DNA of 64,000 bases from Corella eumyota (GCA_963082875.1 OY720102.1:14916990-14980989), one strand, 5' to 3'. Numbered from the stretch's first letter, positions 11,150-23,010 are shown. The notes: generated from the letters alone by a model not told the origin. Numbers and translations: made by a program.

Positions 11150-13370
11150 GCTACAACATGCCATCAGTGGGAATCAAACTAAGGACCTCACGTTTTTACC
11201 TTAGGATACTATTACATGCCATCAGTGGGAATCAAACTAAGGACCTCAGGTTCTTACTTAAAGATCCTACAACATGCTATCAGTGGGGTTGAAACTAAGG
11301 ACCTCAGGTTCTACTTAAAGATGCTACAACATGCCATCAGTGGGAATCAAACTAAGGACATCAGGTTCTTACTTAAAGATCCTACAACATGCTATCAGTG
11401 GGGTTGAAACTAAGGACCTCAGGTTCTACTTAAAGATGCTACAACATGCCATCAGTGAAAATCAAACTAAGGACCTCAGGTCTTACTTAAAGATCCTACA
11501 ACATGCCATCAGTGGGAATCAAACTAAGAACCTCAGGTTCTTACTTAAAGATTATACAACATGCCATCAGTGGGAATCAAACTAAGGACCTTAGGTTCTT
11601 ACTTAAAGATCCTACAACATGCCATCAGTGAAAATTAAACTAAGGACCTCAGGTTCTTACTTAAAGATCCTACAACATGCCATCAGTGAAAATCAAACTA
11701 AGGACCTCAGGTTCTTACTTAAAGATGCTACAACATGCCATCAGTGGGAATCAAACTAAGGACCTCAGGTTCTTACTTAAAGATCCTACAACATGCCATC
11801 AGTGAAAATCAAACTAAGGACCTAAAGTTCTTACTTAAAGATCCTACAACATGCCATCAGTGAAAATCAAACTAAGGACCTCAGGTTCTTACTTAAAGAT
11901 GCTACAACATGCCATCAGTGAAAATCAAACTAAGGACCTAAAGTTCTTACTTAAAGATCCTACAACATGCCATCAGTGAAAATCAAACTAAGGACCTCAA
12001 GTTCTTACTTAAAGATGCTACAACATGCCATTAGTGGGAATCAAACTAAGAACCTCAGGTTCTTACTTAAAGATCCTACTACATGCCATCAGTGGGAATC
12101 AAACTAAGGACCTAAAGTTCTTACTTAAAGATCCTACAACATGCTATCAGTGGGGTTCAAACTAAGAACCTCAGGTTCTTACTTAAAGATCCTACAACAT
12201 GCCATCAGTGGGAATCAAACTAAGAACCTCAGGTTCTTACTTAAAGATCCTACTACATGCCATCAGTGGGAATCAAACTAAGGACCTCAGGTTCTACTTA
12301 AAGATCCTACTACATGCCATCAGTGGGAATCAAACTAAGGACCTCAGGTTCTTACTTAAATATCCTACAACATGCCATCAGTGGGAATCAAACTAAGGAC
12401 CTTAGGTTCTTACTTAAAGATCCTACAACATGGCATCAGTGGGAATCAAACTAAGGACCTTAGGTTCTTACTTAAAGATGCTACTACATGCCATCAGTGG
12501 GAATCAAACTAAGGACCTCAGGTTCTTACTTAAAGATCCTACAACATGCCATCAGTGGGAATCAAACTAAGGACCTCAGGTTCTTACTTAAAGATCCTAC
12601 AACATGCCATCAGTGAAAATCAAACTAAGGACCTCAGGTCTTACTTAAAGATCCTACAACATGCCATCAGTGGGGTTCAAACTAAGGACCTTAGGTCTTA
12701 CTTAAAGATCCTACAACATGCCATCAGTGGAAATCAAACTAAGGACCTCAGGTCTTACTTAAAGATTATACAACATGCCAGCAGTGAAAATCAAACTAAG
12801 GACCTTAGGTCTTACTTAAAGATCCTACAACATGCTATCAGTGGAAATCAAACTAAGAACCTCAGGTTCTTACTTAAAGATCCTACAACATGCCATCAGT
12901 GGGAATCAAACTAAGGACCTCAGGTTCTTACTTAAAGATCCTACAACATGCCATCAGTGGGAATCAAACTAAGGACCTCAGGTTCTTATTTAAAGATCCT
13001 ACAACATGCCATCAGTGGGAATCAAACTAAGGACCTCAGGTTCTTACTTAAAGATTATACAACATGCCAGCAGTGAAAATCAAACTAAGGACCTTAGGTC
13101 TTACTTAAAGATACTACAACATGCCATCAGTGGGAATCAAACTAAGGACCTCAGGTTCTTACTTAAAGATACTACAACATGCTATCAGTGGGAATTAAAC
13201 TCAGAACCTCAGGTTCTTACTTAAAGATCCTACAACATGCCAGCAGTGGGAATCAAACCAAGGACCTCAGGTCTTACTTAAAGATCCTACAACATGCCAG
13301 CAGTGGGAATCAAACTAAGGACCTCAGGTTCTTACTTAAAGATCCTACAACATGCCAGCAGTGGGAATCA
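11150..13370. repeat. 58-bp minisatellite array, about 38 copies
   Basis: The unit contains ACAACATGCCATCAGTGGGA, then ATCAAACTAAGGACCTCAGG and TTCTTACTTAAAGATC. Common variants are 57 bp (ggttctactt or ggtcttactt), gggGTTCaaac for ggaatcaaac, and ccAGcagtg towards the right end. Short open frames (MPSVGIKLRTSGSYLK) are repeat shadows. The array lies between the DHHC-fragment flank and the hAT remnant. Confidence 0.95.
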
Positions 13371-13639
13371 TGCAAGAATATGAAGCGAATTTTATTAATT
13401 ACAAACTGTTTTTAGTTGTTGGTTGCTTACATGAATATAAAATTCTGGCTAATTCTTACGGAAATAAACTCAGAATTTCAGTAATGTCTAAATCCATGTT
13501 TATTAAGTGGCGTCCGTTCAGCAGAACAGAATTGCCTAACTGTTTAAAACGAACATTTGCATTTAATAAAAAGCAGAAATGAATTGTTGAAAAAATGATT
13601 CAATACCAGAAAAACGAGGTTTGTTTATAAAATTAAAAG

Positions 13640-13935
13640 GTAACTGATGTGGATTTATCCAAAATAAGTTACAATTGTGGCACTAATAGGGCCAATACCT
13701 TCTGTGTTTGACCCAGTTACATCGATGTAGCTAATTGTTTGCTTGCTGGTCCGCAAATCAGTAGTAATCGTAACAGCACTAACTTTTTGTTCGATCTCAC
13801 CTTCTAATCCTTCCCGCACCTCTGTTTTAAGAGCAGGTAGTATTGTGCGGGATGGTATTTTAAACCTGGGCTCTAGAACTTTCATAAGGTCCCTAAAACC
13901 TTTGTCATTTAAAACATTTCGTCAATGAAAATGGC
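13640..13935 (-). pseudogene. hAT transposase fragment
   Basis: The minus strand reads GFRDLMKVLEPRFKIPSR, then ITTDLRTSKQTISYIDVTG. This matches the hAT/ZBED pattern in which a PSR motif precedes TTD-W-TS and SY--VT, just before the catalytic core. About 95 residues remain, ending in unrelated sequence at about 13,655. The usual Trp of TTD-WTS is Arg here. A shorter piece is at 38,334-38,470. It is a remnant; no terminal repeats were located. Confidence 0.7.
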
Positions 13936-14355
13936 TGCAAATTTTTAGTATTATAACTTCTTTTGTTGCCTGGACAGCCACTTGAAATAACTAATTGCAT
14001 TTATTACACATTGCTTTACTTTCACTATCTTTGATTACAGTCTTTACCAAATATTAGACCTACGATTTGATATTGCAGTAACTGTTCACTTGAAAATAGG
14101 AAATTTAAATATTACTACTATAGACTTTGTTACATTATGTTTATTCACACATTTAATAAACCCAACTATTACAACCTTAACATTTTAGTACATTTACAGA
14201 ACTTTATTTTTCGTAAGATTTAAATATAATAACACGGATTATTTGTTCAAAATTATACAATTAATTAGTTTACAAGTTTTAATATATTACATAACTAAAG
14301 AATTTTAATTAACAACTAGGAATTAAAATAATTAACCGAAAGAAATATGTGATTA
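13936..14355. other. AT-rich 3' flank of the collagen-discoidin gene
   Basis: Downstream of the minus-strand stop at 14,356. No gene seen. On the minus strand the sequence has several AATTAAA/AATAAA-like stretches that could serve for polyadenylation; none is clearly preferred. Confidence 0.45.
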
Positions 14356-14493
14356 CTAGCAAGATAAAAGCTCCATGCGAAGATTGGGATCACTATGCCA
14401 GGTTTGTGGATACAATCGAACATAGCGAGCACTAATAGGTTGAGGAAAGTTGTTGAACTTGTAACCATTTCCATCTTCATTACCAACAAAGAC
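14356..14493 (-). CDS. Gene 1 exon 4, end of F5/8C domain
   Basis: Acceptor taag before GTCTTTGTTGG, phase 0. It encodes VFVGNEDGNGYKFNN, then PISARYVRLYPQTW, the loop HSDPNLR and MELLSC with stop TAG. The loop residues 280-286 differ from gene 2 at five of seven positions. Confidence 0.88.
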   Translation of the reverse strand, partial: VFVGNEDGNGYKFNNFPQPISARYVRLYPQTWHSDPNLRMELLSC

Positions 14494-17400
14494 CTTAAAA
14501 AAGATTTAATATAATATTTAACGTAATAATATTCAGGTTTAAGATATTAATTATTTAAATTTTATAACTTTTTTAATCGCGCGTTGTTCATCGCTTCACA
14601 TTTAACTTAAAGGGACTGCAACATGCAAAATTAAAATGTTTATAAAGGGCATTGTGACGTGTTTGCCAGCCCCTGGTTACAATCTAAATGGCTTATTTCC
14701 TGCCCAAAAGTTACGGATTTTTGCTATTTTAAATAAAAAATTGTTACGACGATGCTTAAATTTAAGTTATCGACTTTATATTAAAGTTGTGCATAAATTT
14801 AAGCATTCGTGTTGACACTGTTTTTAGGGAGCTAGAACAGCGTCCATAGCAACGTGATATAAATACGTTCCATGTCTTGCAAAAAACAGTTTTATGGACA
14901 TAAATCACAACCACAAAATCAAATGTAGCATGCACTTAAAAAAACATGCACTACTTCGTACACTAGGACCAAAGTAGCTACGTTCGGCCTTAAGAAAACA
15001 GTAGATTATAACTTGCGTTAAATTATAAACTTACAACTTATTTACTACTTGGAAAAAACATAAAAACGTCTTTCAACAAGTAGTAAACTCCATTTGTGGC
15101 TAAAAATGTAAGTGATAGTCAGCACTGGAAAATAATAAAACTGAAATACAAAATTGGTAAAAAATTGTGATCCAGTTTAGCCTTAGAACCGGTAGAATTT
15201 AAAAAAACATCAATATTGCTATATTGGACATGTTTTAATAAAAAAACGTTTTTCCAGTCAAACAACGACTGAAGACCGAATACAAACATAAGAAAAACCC
15301 ACATAATTATTTTCACACCGGTTCGCGGGATTTTTGCAATGTCAATTTTTAAAATTACAAAACTTTTCTTTTAGATTAATAAAAAATTTAAAACTGTTGC
15401 AGACCCTTTATTGTTAAAAACGACGCATAATTAAGTTTTGTAACGAGCTATGACGTCACAAAACAATTAGAATGGAGATTGTTTAAACAATGGTTTGCTT
15501 GGTTAATATTATCTAGCTTGTAAACAACACACAACGTTTAAAAACAAGTTTTGGTGATTTTAATTGAAACATTTTTAATAAAATAAACTTTTTAAATTAA
15601 TTAACACCAATTAATTAAAAACTGTTTCTAAACTTTAATAAGTTAAACAAAATAAATTTTCGTTTTAAATTTAAGCTTACCAGATCATTTCCATTATTTT
15701 GGATGAACTGCATATCTGATGTACTGGACCCATAAGATATCTTAAAGCTGGTGACCCACCAAGAATCATAGTAACTTCCTTGTGTCACAACCCCTGTCAC
15801 TTGAGTTGATGTCTTGAGGTCAATTTGGATCCAATCCTCAACCCTCCCTATTAATTAAAACAATGTTAATGTTTATTTTCCACTAATTACAAAAGTTGTG
15901 AAACTTTATTATAAGATAGAAAATAATTCCAACAACTCACAATGTTTAAGTTCCCAACCATAGGTATGAGCATCCAACCTTGCTTTATGTGGTGAGAAGT
16001 TGCTGTCATAATAAGAACTAGCTGTGATGTCACTATCCGGTATTCTTCCATCTTTTAACCCAAGTCCACATACACTAACTATAAATATTTATGTTTATTT
16101 AGAATCAATCTTATAAGTTGGCACGATTTAGCTTAACTCTTAAATATTTAAATTGTAAAATTAAATATTACAAAATGTTTATAAATTGTTATATTGTCTG
16201 CTTACTGTTAGAACTTCGTAACTTAAATTTTGACAACAAATATAAATTTAGCGGCATTTAAAAAATGATTTATTTTGTAATTAAAAAATAACTTTTTATT
16301 AATTTATCATTTGATTTTTAAACTTTAAATAACCTTGTATTTTAAGTAAAACGATCGAGTGGTTAAAGTTTTGTTAACATACAAATGTTGTTAAATTAAA
16401 ACTGACATAATAACTAAATATCGGGTGTTAATATAATAATGTAGGAAAAGCACTTAGCATCGCAATCGATTACGCTGCAAATGCTTTCCTAGCCTCAAAA
16501 CAGCTGTGGTGCTGGTTCGCAAAGAACGGCAAAAATCACCTGCATTGACAGCCATGATGTAATTTTCGCCGTGAAACTGGGGGTATCAAAAGCAAAAATA
16601 TTTACAAACTTTATCAACACTATCAACCAGAACCAACCCATTATGAAGTACAAAAAAGGGGTCAACTGAAAATGAAGGAACGGAAAATGAAGGGACCGGA
16701 GAATGAAGGAACGGAAAATGAAGGAACCGGAAAACGAAGGAACCGGAAAATGAAGGAACCGGAAAAGGAAGGAACCGGAGAATGAAGGAACGGAAAATGA
16801 AATAACCGGAAAATGAAGAAACCGGAAAAGGAAGGAACCGGAAAATGAAGGAACCGGAAAAGGAAGGAACCGGAGAATGAAGAAACCGGAAAATGAAAGA
16901 ACGGAAAATGAAAGGACCGTAGAATGAAAGAACGAAAAATGAAGGAACCGGAAAATGAAAGAACGGAAAATGAAAGGACCGTAGAATGAAAGAACGGAAA
17001 ATGAAGGAACAGGAAAATGAAGGAACCGGAAAATGAAAGAACCGGAGAATGAAGGAACGGAAAATGAAGAAACCGGAAAATGAAGGAACCGGAAAACGAA
17101 GGAACCGGAAAATGAAGGAACCGGAAAAGGAAGGAACCGGAGAATGAAGGAACCGGAAAATGAAGGAACCGGAGAATGAAGGAACCGGAAAATGAAAGAA
17201 CGGAAAATGAAAGGACCGTAGAATGAAAGAACGGAAAATGAAGGAACAGGAAAATGAAGGAACCGAAAAATGAAGGAACCGGAGAATGAAGGAACGGAAA
17301 ATGAAGAATCCGGAAAATGAAGGAACCGGAAAATGAAGGAACGGAAAATGAAGGGACCGGAGAATGAAAAAACAGAAAATGAAGGAACCGGAAAATGAAG

Positions 17401-19165
17401 AAACCGGAAAATAAAGGAACCGGAGAATGAAGGAACGGAAAATGAAGGAACCGGAAAATGAAGGAACCGGAAAATGGAGGAACCGGAAAATAAAGGAACA
17501 AAAAATAAAGGAACCAAAGAATGAAGGAATGTGAAGTAAGAAGAGGCGGAATCCTATAAAATAAAAAATTCTGCGTCCCCCAAAAAAGAATACGTAAGAA
17601 CCCCTTCTCAGGCAAAATAATAACTTTCGTTCTGTAAACCCAAATAACTGTGCAAACTCGCTGCCATCCTATGCGGTTAAAAGCCGTACAAATTTATTAA
17701 CAATAAGAGAATTACAGAGAAACAATATTTATATGTATTGGTTATAGAAAAGGGTATGAAAACTAAGAAATACCTTTTTATTCAAGGACAGATCTAATTA
17801 CCCATAAGGTAATTAGAATAACCAAATTTATTTCGTCATTATATTGAAATAGTTAAACATTGTATAGACGCTATCTATGTACATATCAACGCCCCAATTT
17901 TGGATTTAGGTTATATCTCGATAACATTTCCTGTTGTTGTTCAGTTTTTACTATATAGTAAAAACCTTTAAAAAACATTATCAATAGTGACATAGTTCTT
18001 TTTATGTATGCGTTAGATTTTTGCTGAATATATTTTTTCCTTAATCTTGTGATTATTAATTAATTTGATATAGAATTACCATCCATTTTAAATTACAGTG
18101 AAACGTACAGCCATGTAATGTAGTTTTGTATTATTTAACCCAGTATATTATTTATTTTCGCATCGCAGAATAATTTAGTTTATGTCTATTATGTACCATT
18201 TGATTAAGATGTCGCTTTACGTGGAAGGCGAAGTTGTGAGTGTGTTGTATTTTTGATAATTGTGATTGTGGAGAAAGGAGTAGTGTATTTTATATGATAA
18301 TGATGTTAGTTTAGAAATGATTTAGCGTAATGTAATATTGTAATATTATCGCCCCTATTTTTGTATATATATTGTTATCAATAAAGTATGTTAACCAGAA
18401 TTCTATTTGAATAAGGTTTTACCTAGGAATATATTTAAGTATTTTAATACATTACTGGACCTTTCTGTCACCTTAACCCAATTCCCTACAATAACTAAAT
18501 ATCTATGATAAAATTAATTTTACAATTAAGTTTTAGCACTTTAAAAATGCCACTGTATTAAGTATACTTGTTTATATAAGGAACAATGTTAATAAACCAT
18601 ATAAAATATACTTGCAAGGTTTAAAAAGTTATTTAATTGTCTTAAAATTGTTTTTATTTTAGTTTTGAGGTTCTAGCAGTAAGCCGATAATATTATCATT
18701 ATTTAACAAATGTAAAGTAACCAAAATACCTGGAAAAACTGTTTTTAATATTCCAACAATTTCATCATGACACGAACACTCTCCAGTAGCCCCAACTAAC
18801 CCAATTTCACCCTTAGGACCTATGGGGCCAATTTCACCCCTGAAACCTTGTTCACCTCTAACGCCAGCGCCCCCAACTGACCCAATTTCACCCTTAGGAC
18901 CTATGGGGCCAATTTCACCCATAAAACCTTGCTCACCCCTGGCACCAGGACCCCCAATTGCCCCAATTTCACCCCTGAAACCTTTTTCACCTTTCTCCCC
19001 AGCTGGGCCAAGCTTTCCTGGTCTCCCTTGTTTAGTTTCAGAAGGTTCATGAGCAGATGCAGTGGGACATGCACTAAAACAAACTTGGTTGTTATGGGAT
19101 GCAGCTAAACATAACCAGAAGCACAAAAACATAAATATTTTCAAACTCATTTCGGCAAGTTTCAA
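14356..19165 (-). CDS. Secreted collagen-stalk F5/8C (discoidin) protein, gene 1
   Basis: Four exons: 18730-19165, 15941-16078, 15681-15847 and 14356-14493. Phases are 1, 1 and 0, all borders are GT-AG, and the total is 879 nt, or 292 residues. Domains: signal peptide about 1-23 (MSLKIFMFLCFWLCLAAS); N-tail with Cys29 and Cys33; 27 uninterrupted Gly-X-Y triplets (47-127); a neck with CSC and CHDEI (130-145); an F5/8C domain from Cys149 to the final Cys292, with DSDITASS, WIQIDL, VTGVVTQG, WVTSFKISY, SARYVRLYPQTW and MELLSC. Family knowledge: F5/8C domains bind lipids, glycans or proteins through loops at one end, and collagen stalks trimerise. A secreted, collectin-like recognition molecule is an inference. 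The 2.65-kb first intron holds a GGAA-rich minisatellite. A second near-identical first exon lies upstream at 24,733-25,168. I know of no named family with this exact layout. Confidence 0.85.
14494..15680. other. Intron 3 of gene 1
   Basis: A 1.19-kb intron. It holds an inverted pair ATGCTTAAATTTA / TAAATTTAAGCAT near 14,752-14,805 and an 11-bp perfect inverted repeat TTTACTACTTG (15041-15051) / CAAGTAGTAAA (15077-15087), both suggesting old small transposon remnants. A minus-strand frame at 15,119-15,316 starts with a signal-like MKIIMWVFLMFVFG, but it is not open in the gene 2 copy. Confidence 0.6.
15681..15847 (-). CDS. Gene 1 exon 3, middle of F5/8C domain
   Basis: Acceptor aatag, donor gtaagc. 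It encodes RVEDWIQIDLKTS, VTGVVTQG, the loop SYYDSWW and VTSFKISYGSS. The framework is identical to gene 2 down to synonymous sites; only residues 192-196 and 216-221 contain differences. Confidence 0.88.
15941..16078 (-). CDS. Gene 1 exon 2, start of F5/8C domain
   Basis: Acceptor tatag, donor gtgagt. It encodes VCGLGLKDGRIPDSDITASS, the loop YYDSNF, KARLDAHTYGW and ELKH. All twelve nucleotide differences from gene 2 change an amino acid. Confidence 0.88.
16442..16491. other. Conserved imperfect hairpin in intron 1
   Basis: TAGGAAAAGCACTTAGCA can pair with TGCAAATGCTTTCCTA around a 16-base loop. The stem is unchanged in gene 2 (near 41,044-41,093), where only the loop differs slightly. Small RNA precursor or transposon remnant; undecided. 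Confidence 0.4.
16665..17525. repeat. 15-16-bp GGAA-rich minisatellite, about 54 copies
   Basis: The unit is AAGGAACCGGAAAATG, with 15-bp variants (gaacggaaaatg) and less common ones (ggaccgtagaatg, ccggagaatg). It lies inside intron 1 of the collagen-discoidin gene; related arrays are at 23,011-23,525 and 41,212-42,260. Each unit carries ACCGGAA, the core of ETS-factor sites. Long minus-strand frames of FSGSFIFRFLHF type are shadows of this repeat. Confidence 0.93.
18730..19165 (-). CDS. Gene 1 exon 1, signal peptide and collagen stalk
   Basis: The first ATG (MKLAEMSLKIF) or the ATG five codons on can begin the signal peptide; I chose the first because it is conserved in all three copies. 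The donor is CCAG/gtattt. Reading past the donor would add 23 unrelated residues and a stop (ending LLLEPQN), so a retained-intron form would be a secreted collagen stub without the discoidin head. Confidence 0.85.
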
Positions 19166-19369
19166 GTTACAATTGTTTTATTCTAAACTCATTTAACAAG
19201 CTAGTTATAATTTTGTTATTAATATTTATCACAAATAATTGGAACACTATGACATAACAATGATAGGAACGCTGCATTAAAATACTTATTCGAATTGTTA
19301 TCTAATAAGATTTGAAGCGGCAGTAACTTAAACTGTTTGAGTGTTAGTCTCTGACTGTTTAAATGGAAA

Positions 19370-19495
19370 TGTAGATATAATTTATTTGTGATGTCATAAT
19401 CTACTAATGTGACAACAAAAATGACGACAAACCCCGTTATAGTTTAATTGTGATGTCATAATCTACTAAAGTGACGACAAAGCCCGCTATCGGAG
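19370..19495. promoter_or_regulatory. Two copies of a TGATGTCA-bearing repeat upstream of gene 1
   Basis: Two units of TTGTGATGTCATAATCTACT, 200-330 bp upstream of the minus-strand ATG at 19,165. TGATGTCA is one base from the CREB/ATF site TGACGTCA. Gene 2 has five units in the equivalent place. A regulatory role is inferred from position only. Confidence 0.4.
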
Positions 19496-19499
19496 CCGC

Positions 19500-21185
19500 A
19501 AAGCGAGTCAGCTATTGTGGCATGCAACGAGGTTTCCCATAACAGCGTTAAAAATGTGAAACGTTTCAAGATTGTGCCAGTTAAAGTGTGGGGCAACAAT
19601 CAAAGTAATTTTGTGAACGCTTTTCTGGATGACGGTTCAGATACAAGTATTTGTACTGCAAGCCTTGCAAAGAAATTGGGAGGAGACAAAAGAACACACC
19701 GAGCTTTATACAGCAAATTAAGTAACTAGTCATGTGAGCCGAGTTGACTCACTGTATGTAAAGGAGGTCAAACCGAATCGTTTATTGTCGACAAGCTTTT
19801 GGTACTTGATCATATTGTCAATATAGGTAACAGCATTACAACCAAGAAAGTGGCAAACATGTATCCGCATCTGCATAACCTAAAGTTTTCTGAACTTAAA
19901 ACAAAATCAGTGGAGCTACTCCTGGGAAACAATGTTCACGATGCATTCAGGGTTTCTGAATGGCGTTACGGCAAAAAGTGCCAGCCTTTCGGTCCGCATA
20001 AGGCGTTGGGTTGGACGTTGTTTGGCTCAGACCATAACCCAAGAAAATCCTACCATCTAACTAATGTTAACTTTATGCATGAGCCTGAACAAGTATCGAC
20101 ATCATGAAACGAAATTTCAGATGTTTATCTGCTAAAGAACAGAAAAATGGCACTTCAAAGGCTGTAAACTTTGAAAAAGAAATTTATTGCTAACCCTGAA
20201 ACTTTTAGCCAATATAGGAAAGAAATCGATAAATATGTAAAATAAGGACATGTGACTGTATTGGCTGATAGGAATTGTGTAAACGATATAACGTGGTATA
20301 TACCACACCACTGTACGGGCCCTAAGTTCATTATAGTGTTTGATTGTGCTGCAAACTCTGCGTTGTTTCTTTTAATGACGTTTTATTACAGGGACTTTAC
20401 TAACAGCCTCGTGGAAGTGCTTTTACGATCTGGTTCCAGAACAATATATTAACACTTGCAATAATTGGCTTAACACTCTTGTTGATTGAGATAACATTAG
20501 TATACCCAGACGTTTTAAACCTTAATATTGATTATGGTTGTATTTAGTTTTATCGCTGAAAGGACTGAAGCCCGGTTTTAGTCAAAGGCAATATGTACGT
20601 TGGTGGCAGGCTACGTAATTCAACCGTCCCTGTAATCACCAAACATCCGATGATTCTTCCATCTAACCAGGTTGTAACTGAGCTCATTGTAACAAAGTAT
20701 CATGGCATGGGCATTTGGAAACAATCCATGTCTTGTCCGCCATTGATGGCTGAGGTGGAACAAATTTTAAACAGCAGACCTCTGGTGCCACTCAGCGACG
20801 ACTGCAAGGATGAATTGGCATTGACGCCAAGTATGTTGCTGAACAATGGACAACGACCTGCCTCCAGACACGTTTGTCAAGGAAGACAGTTACAGACGAT
20901 CTTGGAGGTTCTACTTCTTGCTGATCAATTTTGGGGGAGATTGACAAAGGAGTATTTGCCTTCGTTACAATTGCGACAAAAATGGCTTCAGCCGATGAGG
21001 AATTCACGGTTGGCGACGTGGTTCGTTAATGAGAACGCAAAGAGAGGACTCTGACCGAAAGGGATCATCAAGAAGTTAGACAAGAACGGGATGGTGCGCC
21101 GTGTCCAGGTGCGAACTGCATATACTACCTTAACCTGAGACAAAATTTGCCTTCTAGAAGGGATCGCATAAATTTGTATTTTCTA
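19500..21185 (+). mobile_element. BEL/Pao LTR-element fossil, copy 2
   Basis: Pieces in order: aspartic protease-like region (FLDDGSDTSICTASLAKKLG, 19,517-19,729), the following A17-type region (ELLLGNNVHDAFRVSEW, GWTLFGSD, 19,799-20,107), the start of reverse transcriptase (WYIPHHCTGPKF, 20,252-20,452), and the integrase-linked C-terminal region (MYVGGRLRNS, NSRPLVPLSDD, LTPSMLLNNG, 20,593-21,054). Most of the polymerase and the integrase core are gone. It is broken, with many breaks, and old relative to the segmental duplication. No paired LTRs were recognised. Confidence 0.8.
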
Positions 21186-22811
21186 TGTTGTTTGTGTTTA
21201 CGCCTGCCTCACAGTTTTCTTCTTTACACATTTTAAAAAAAGAAATATTTAAAAAATTAACATATATATTTATCTTAACAACCGGTTAAAACTTTTTTAA
21301 CTATTATACTTTTCGCCAAATTTTATTTTAAATATCGGTAAAATATGTTCTTGCTTTAAAGGTATACGCGGGCGTAACGCTGCAGGCTCCCCGCAGTTTA
21401 ATGAAAAATTTTGCAGGCCGAAAGCTATTAGTCGTAAAATTTTGCAGGCCGAAAGCTATTAGTCGTAAAATTTTGCAGGCCAGAAGCACCCGTCTTTAAT
21501 CCGTTTATAAAAAGGCTTTTGAAACAAAAATTAAAAAAAAAAATATTCTAAAAACCAACATATGTCATTAACGTAACAACCAATAAAAACTTTTATATAT
21601 ACTGTACTTTGAGCAAAATTTTTATTTTAAATATCGGTAAAATATGGTCTTACGCTGACTTTATACACGGGAATTTCATCGCCGACTCCCCGCCGTTTTT
21701 TTGCAGAACAAATCTTTTGGCAACTCTTTAAACGTTATATTCTTTGTGTTTTAGTACATAAATTTATATACATTAACACGGGCAATAACTAATAACATAT
21801 TTATGCACATTATTCAGTGTAAAAAATGATAAATTAATGCTTTTTCTTCAAATATTGTTTAGAAATACGGCCCTATTTCGCAAAATACGTGATATCATAA
21901 TGCATCGTCTTGCGTCACCTAAAAGCGCGCGCTTATTTTTTTATAGGTTTTAGTTTGTAAAATTAAAAAATAAATTGACACGGGAAAAGAAAGATAACAT
22001 ATTCTTGCACATTATTCTTTAAAAAAACTATTAATTTACTGCTTATTTTATTTCAAATACTGTCTAAAAAACTGTATAGGAATACGCGAAAATAAAATTT
22101 TTCGCGGTAATTAAAATGCGAAATCCCCGCTGTTTTAAAAAAAATCTTCGGGCTGAAGTGTCTGGTTACCTTTTTGGTCAGTTCGCTGGACGTAAAAACT
22201 CATAAATAAGTAAGGTCGAAGTAAGGTTTTACATATAATTGGACTTTCACTTCCATACTTAATTTGTTGATTAATTACTTTGTGGTTTGTGTTTCGTATC
22301 ATATAGTTTGTGTCGCATTTTTGTTTTAATTAAGTGTAGCCTTCTTAACGATGCCCATCTTTACAGCGTACTCTATTGGGGTTAATAATTGTTTAAGCCA
22401 TAGTAGGAGTTTATTAGATCCTACATTATTCAAGATATAAACTGCAGTCAACTAATCAAAATTTTCGACGGACTCATCTCGCGGTGCTGCGATTTTTAAA
22501 ATTATTCCTCCTTTCTAGTTATATAGCCCATGAACCACCTCTGTTATCTACACTTCAAAAATAAAATATAATCTGACAACAACCTTACGTTAAAATAAAA
22601 TTAAAATGTACGACCCTGAGCCCCACTGTTTAAAAATAAGTTTTGTTTATAAATTCTGGTATTTTTTCGTAAAGTTATTCTATATATATCTTAGCCTAGC
22701 AATCAAAATGCGATCCCAGCAAATGAACACTCGTTTATAAATGCTGATTTGAAACAGGTAGAAAAAGGCAATCTTTAAATTTAGGAGAATTAGTCACAAG
22801 TTTTTTTTGAA
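21186..22811. repeat. Non-coding tail of the fossil segment, copy 2
   Basis: Equivalent to 1180-2798. It includes three 31-bp units at 21,411-21,487. No gene seen. Confidence 0.6.
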
Positions 22812-23010
22812 TATATCTTTATCCTCGATGTGGAAGGTCGATTGCGCGAACTAAACATATAGTTACCCAGTTTCCAGTTGCATTTAACAGTTTAGGATAT
22901 TATAGATTATAATTGCCCGGTAATTATGCTGCTGATTAAGTGCTGACTCAGCAGGAGTTTTCACCGTTTATAGCACTTTACTCGAGGGCGCTACAGCATA
23001 AGAGCAGTGG
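22812..23010 (-). mobile_element. SINE cut by the 6-kb duplication junction
   Basis: The SINE reads from its tail up to ATAAGAGCAGTGG and then changes directly into the GGAA minisatellite. The full version is at 28,815-29,072. The change marks the tandem-duplication junction. Confidence 0.85.

Larger units (their letters stand above)
16079..18729. other. Intron 1 of gene 1 with minisatellite
   Basis: A 2.65-kb intron between the stalk and head exons. Apart from the minisatellite (about 16,665-17,525) it holds a conserved hairpin at 16,442-16,491 and about 1 kb of AT-rich sequence (17,640-18,650) that is strongly alike in all copies. No gene is seen in that part. Confidence 0.7.

Noticed and set aside
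11150-13370. CRISPR-like array
   Set aside because: Repeats are head-to-tail without unique spacers and with graded variants, in animal DNA; it is a minisatellite.
11216-13415. Many short plus-strand frames reading MPSVGIKLRTSGSYLK in the 55-58-bp arrays
   Set aside because: They follow the repeat unit and stop at random variants; 58 is not a multiple of three.
15041-15087. 11-bp perfect inverted repeat as a regulatory hairpin
   Set aside because: AT-rich, short, in an intron, with no transcript context; more likely a small transposon remnant.
15119-15316. Minus-strand 65-codon frame with a signal-like start (MKIIMWVFLMFVFG)
   Set aside because: Lies inside intron 3, is not open in the equivalent place of gene 2 (near 39,900), and shows no recognisable domain.
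16495-17615. Long minus-strand frames rich in Phe/Ser/Pro (SFSGSFIFRFLHF), also at 22,968-23,618 and 41,205-42,353
   Set aside because: They are open in more than one frame because the 15-16-bp GGAA repeat lacks stops on that strand; no signal, domain or splice context. Repeat shadow inside an intron.
18822-19052. Proline-rich plus-strand frame (MGPISPLKPCSPL), also at 24,825 and 43,568
   Set aside because: Complement of the collagen Gly-X-Y coding sequence on the minus strand, which has signal peptide and splice support.
20792-21007. Minus-strand frame over the BEL/Pao fossil, also at 26,795
   Set aside because: Antisense of the element's C-terminal integrase-associated region; no independent support.
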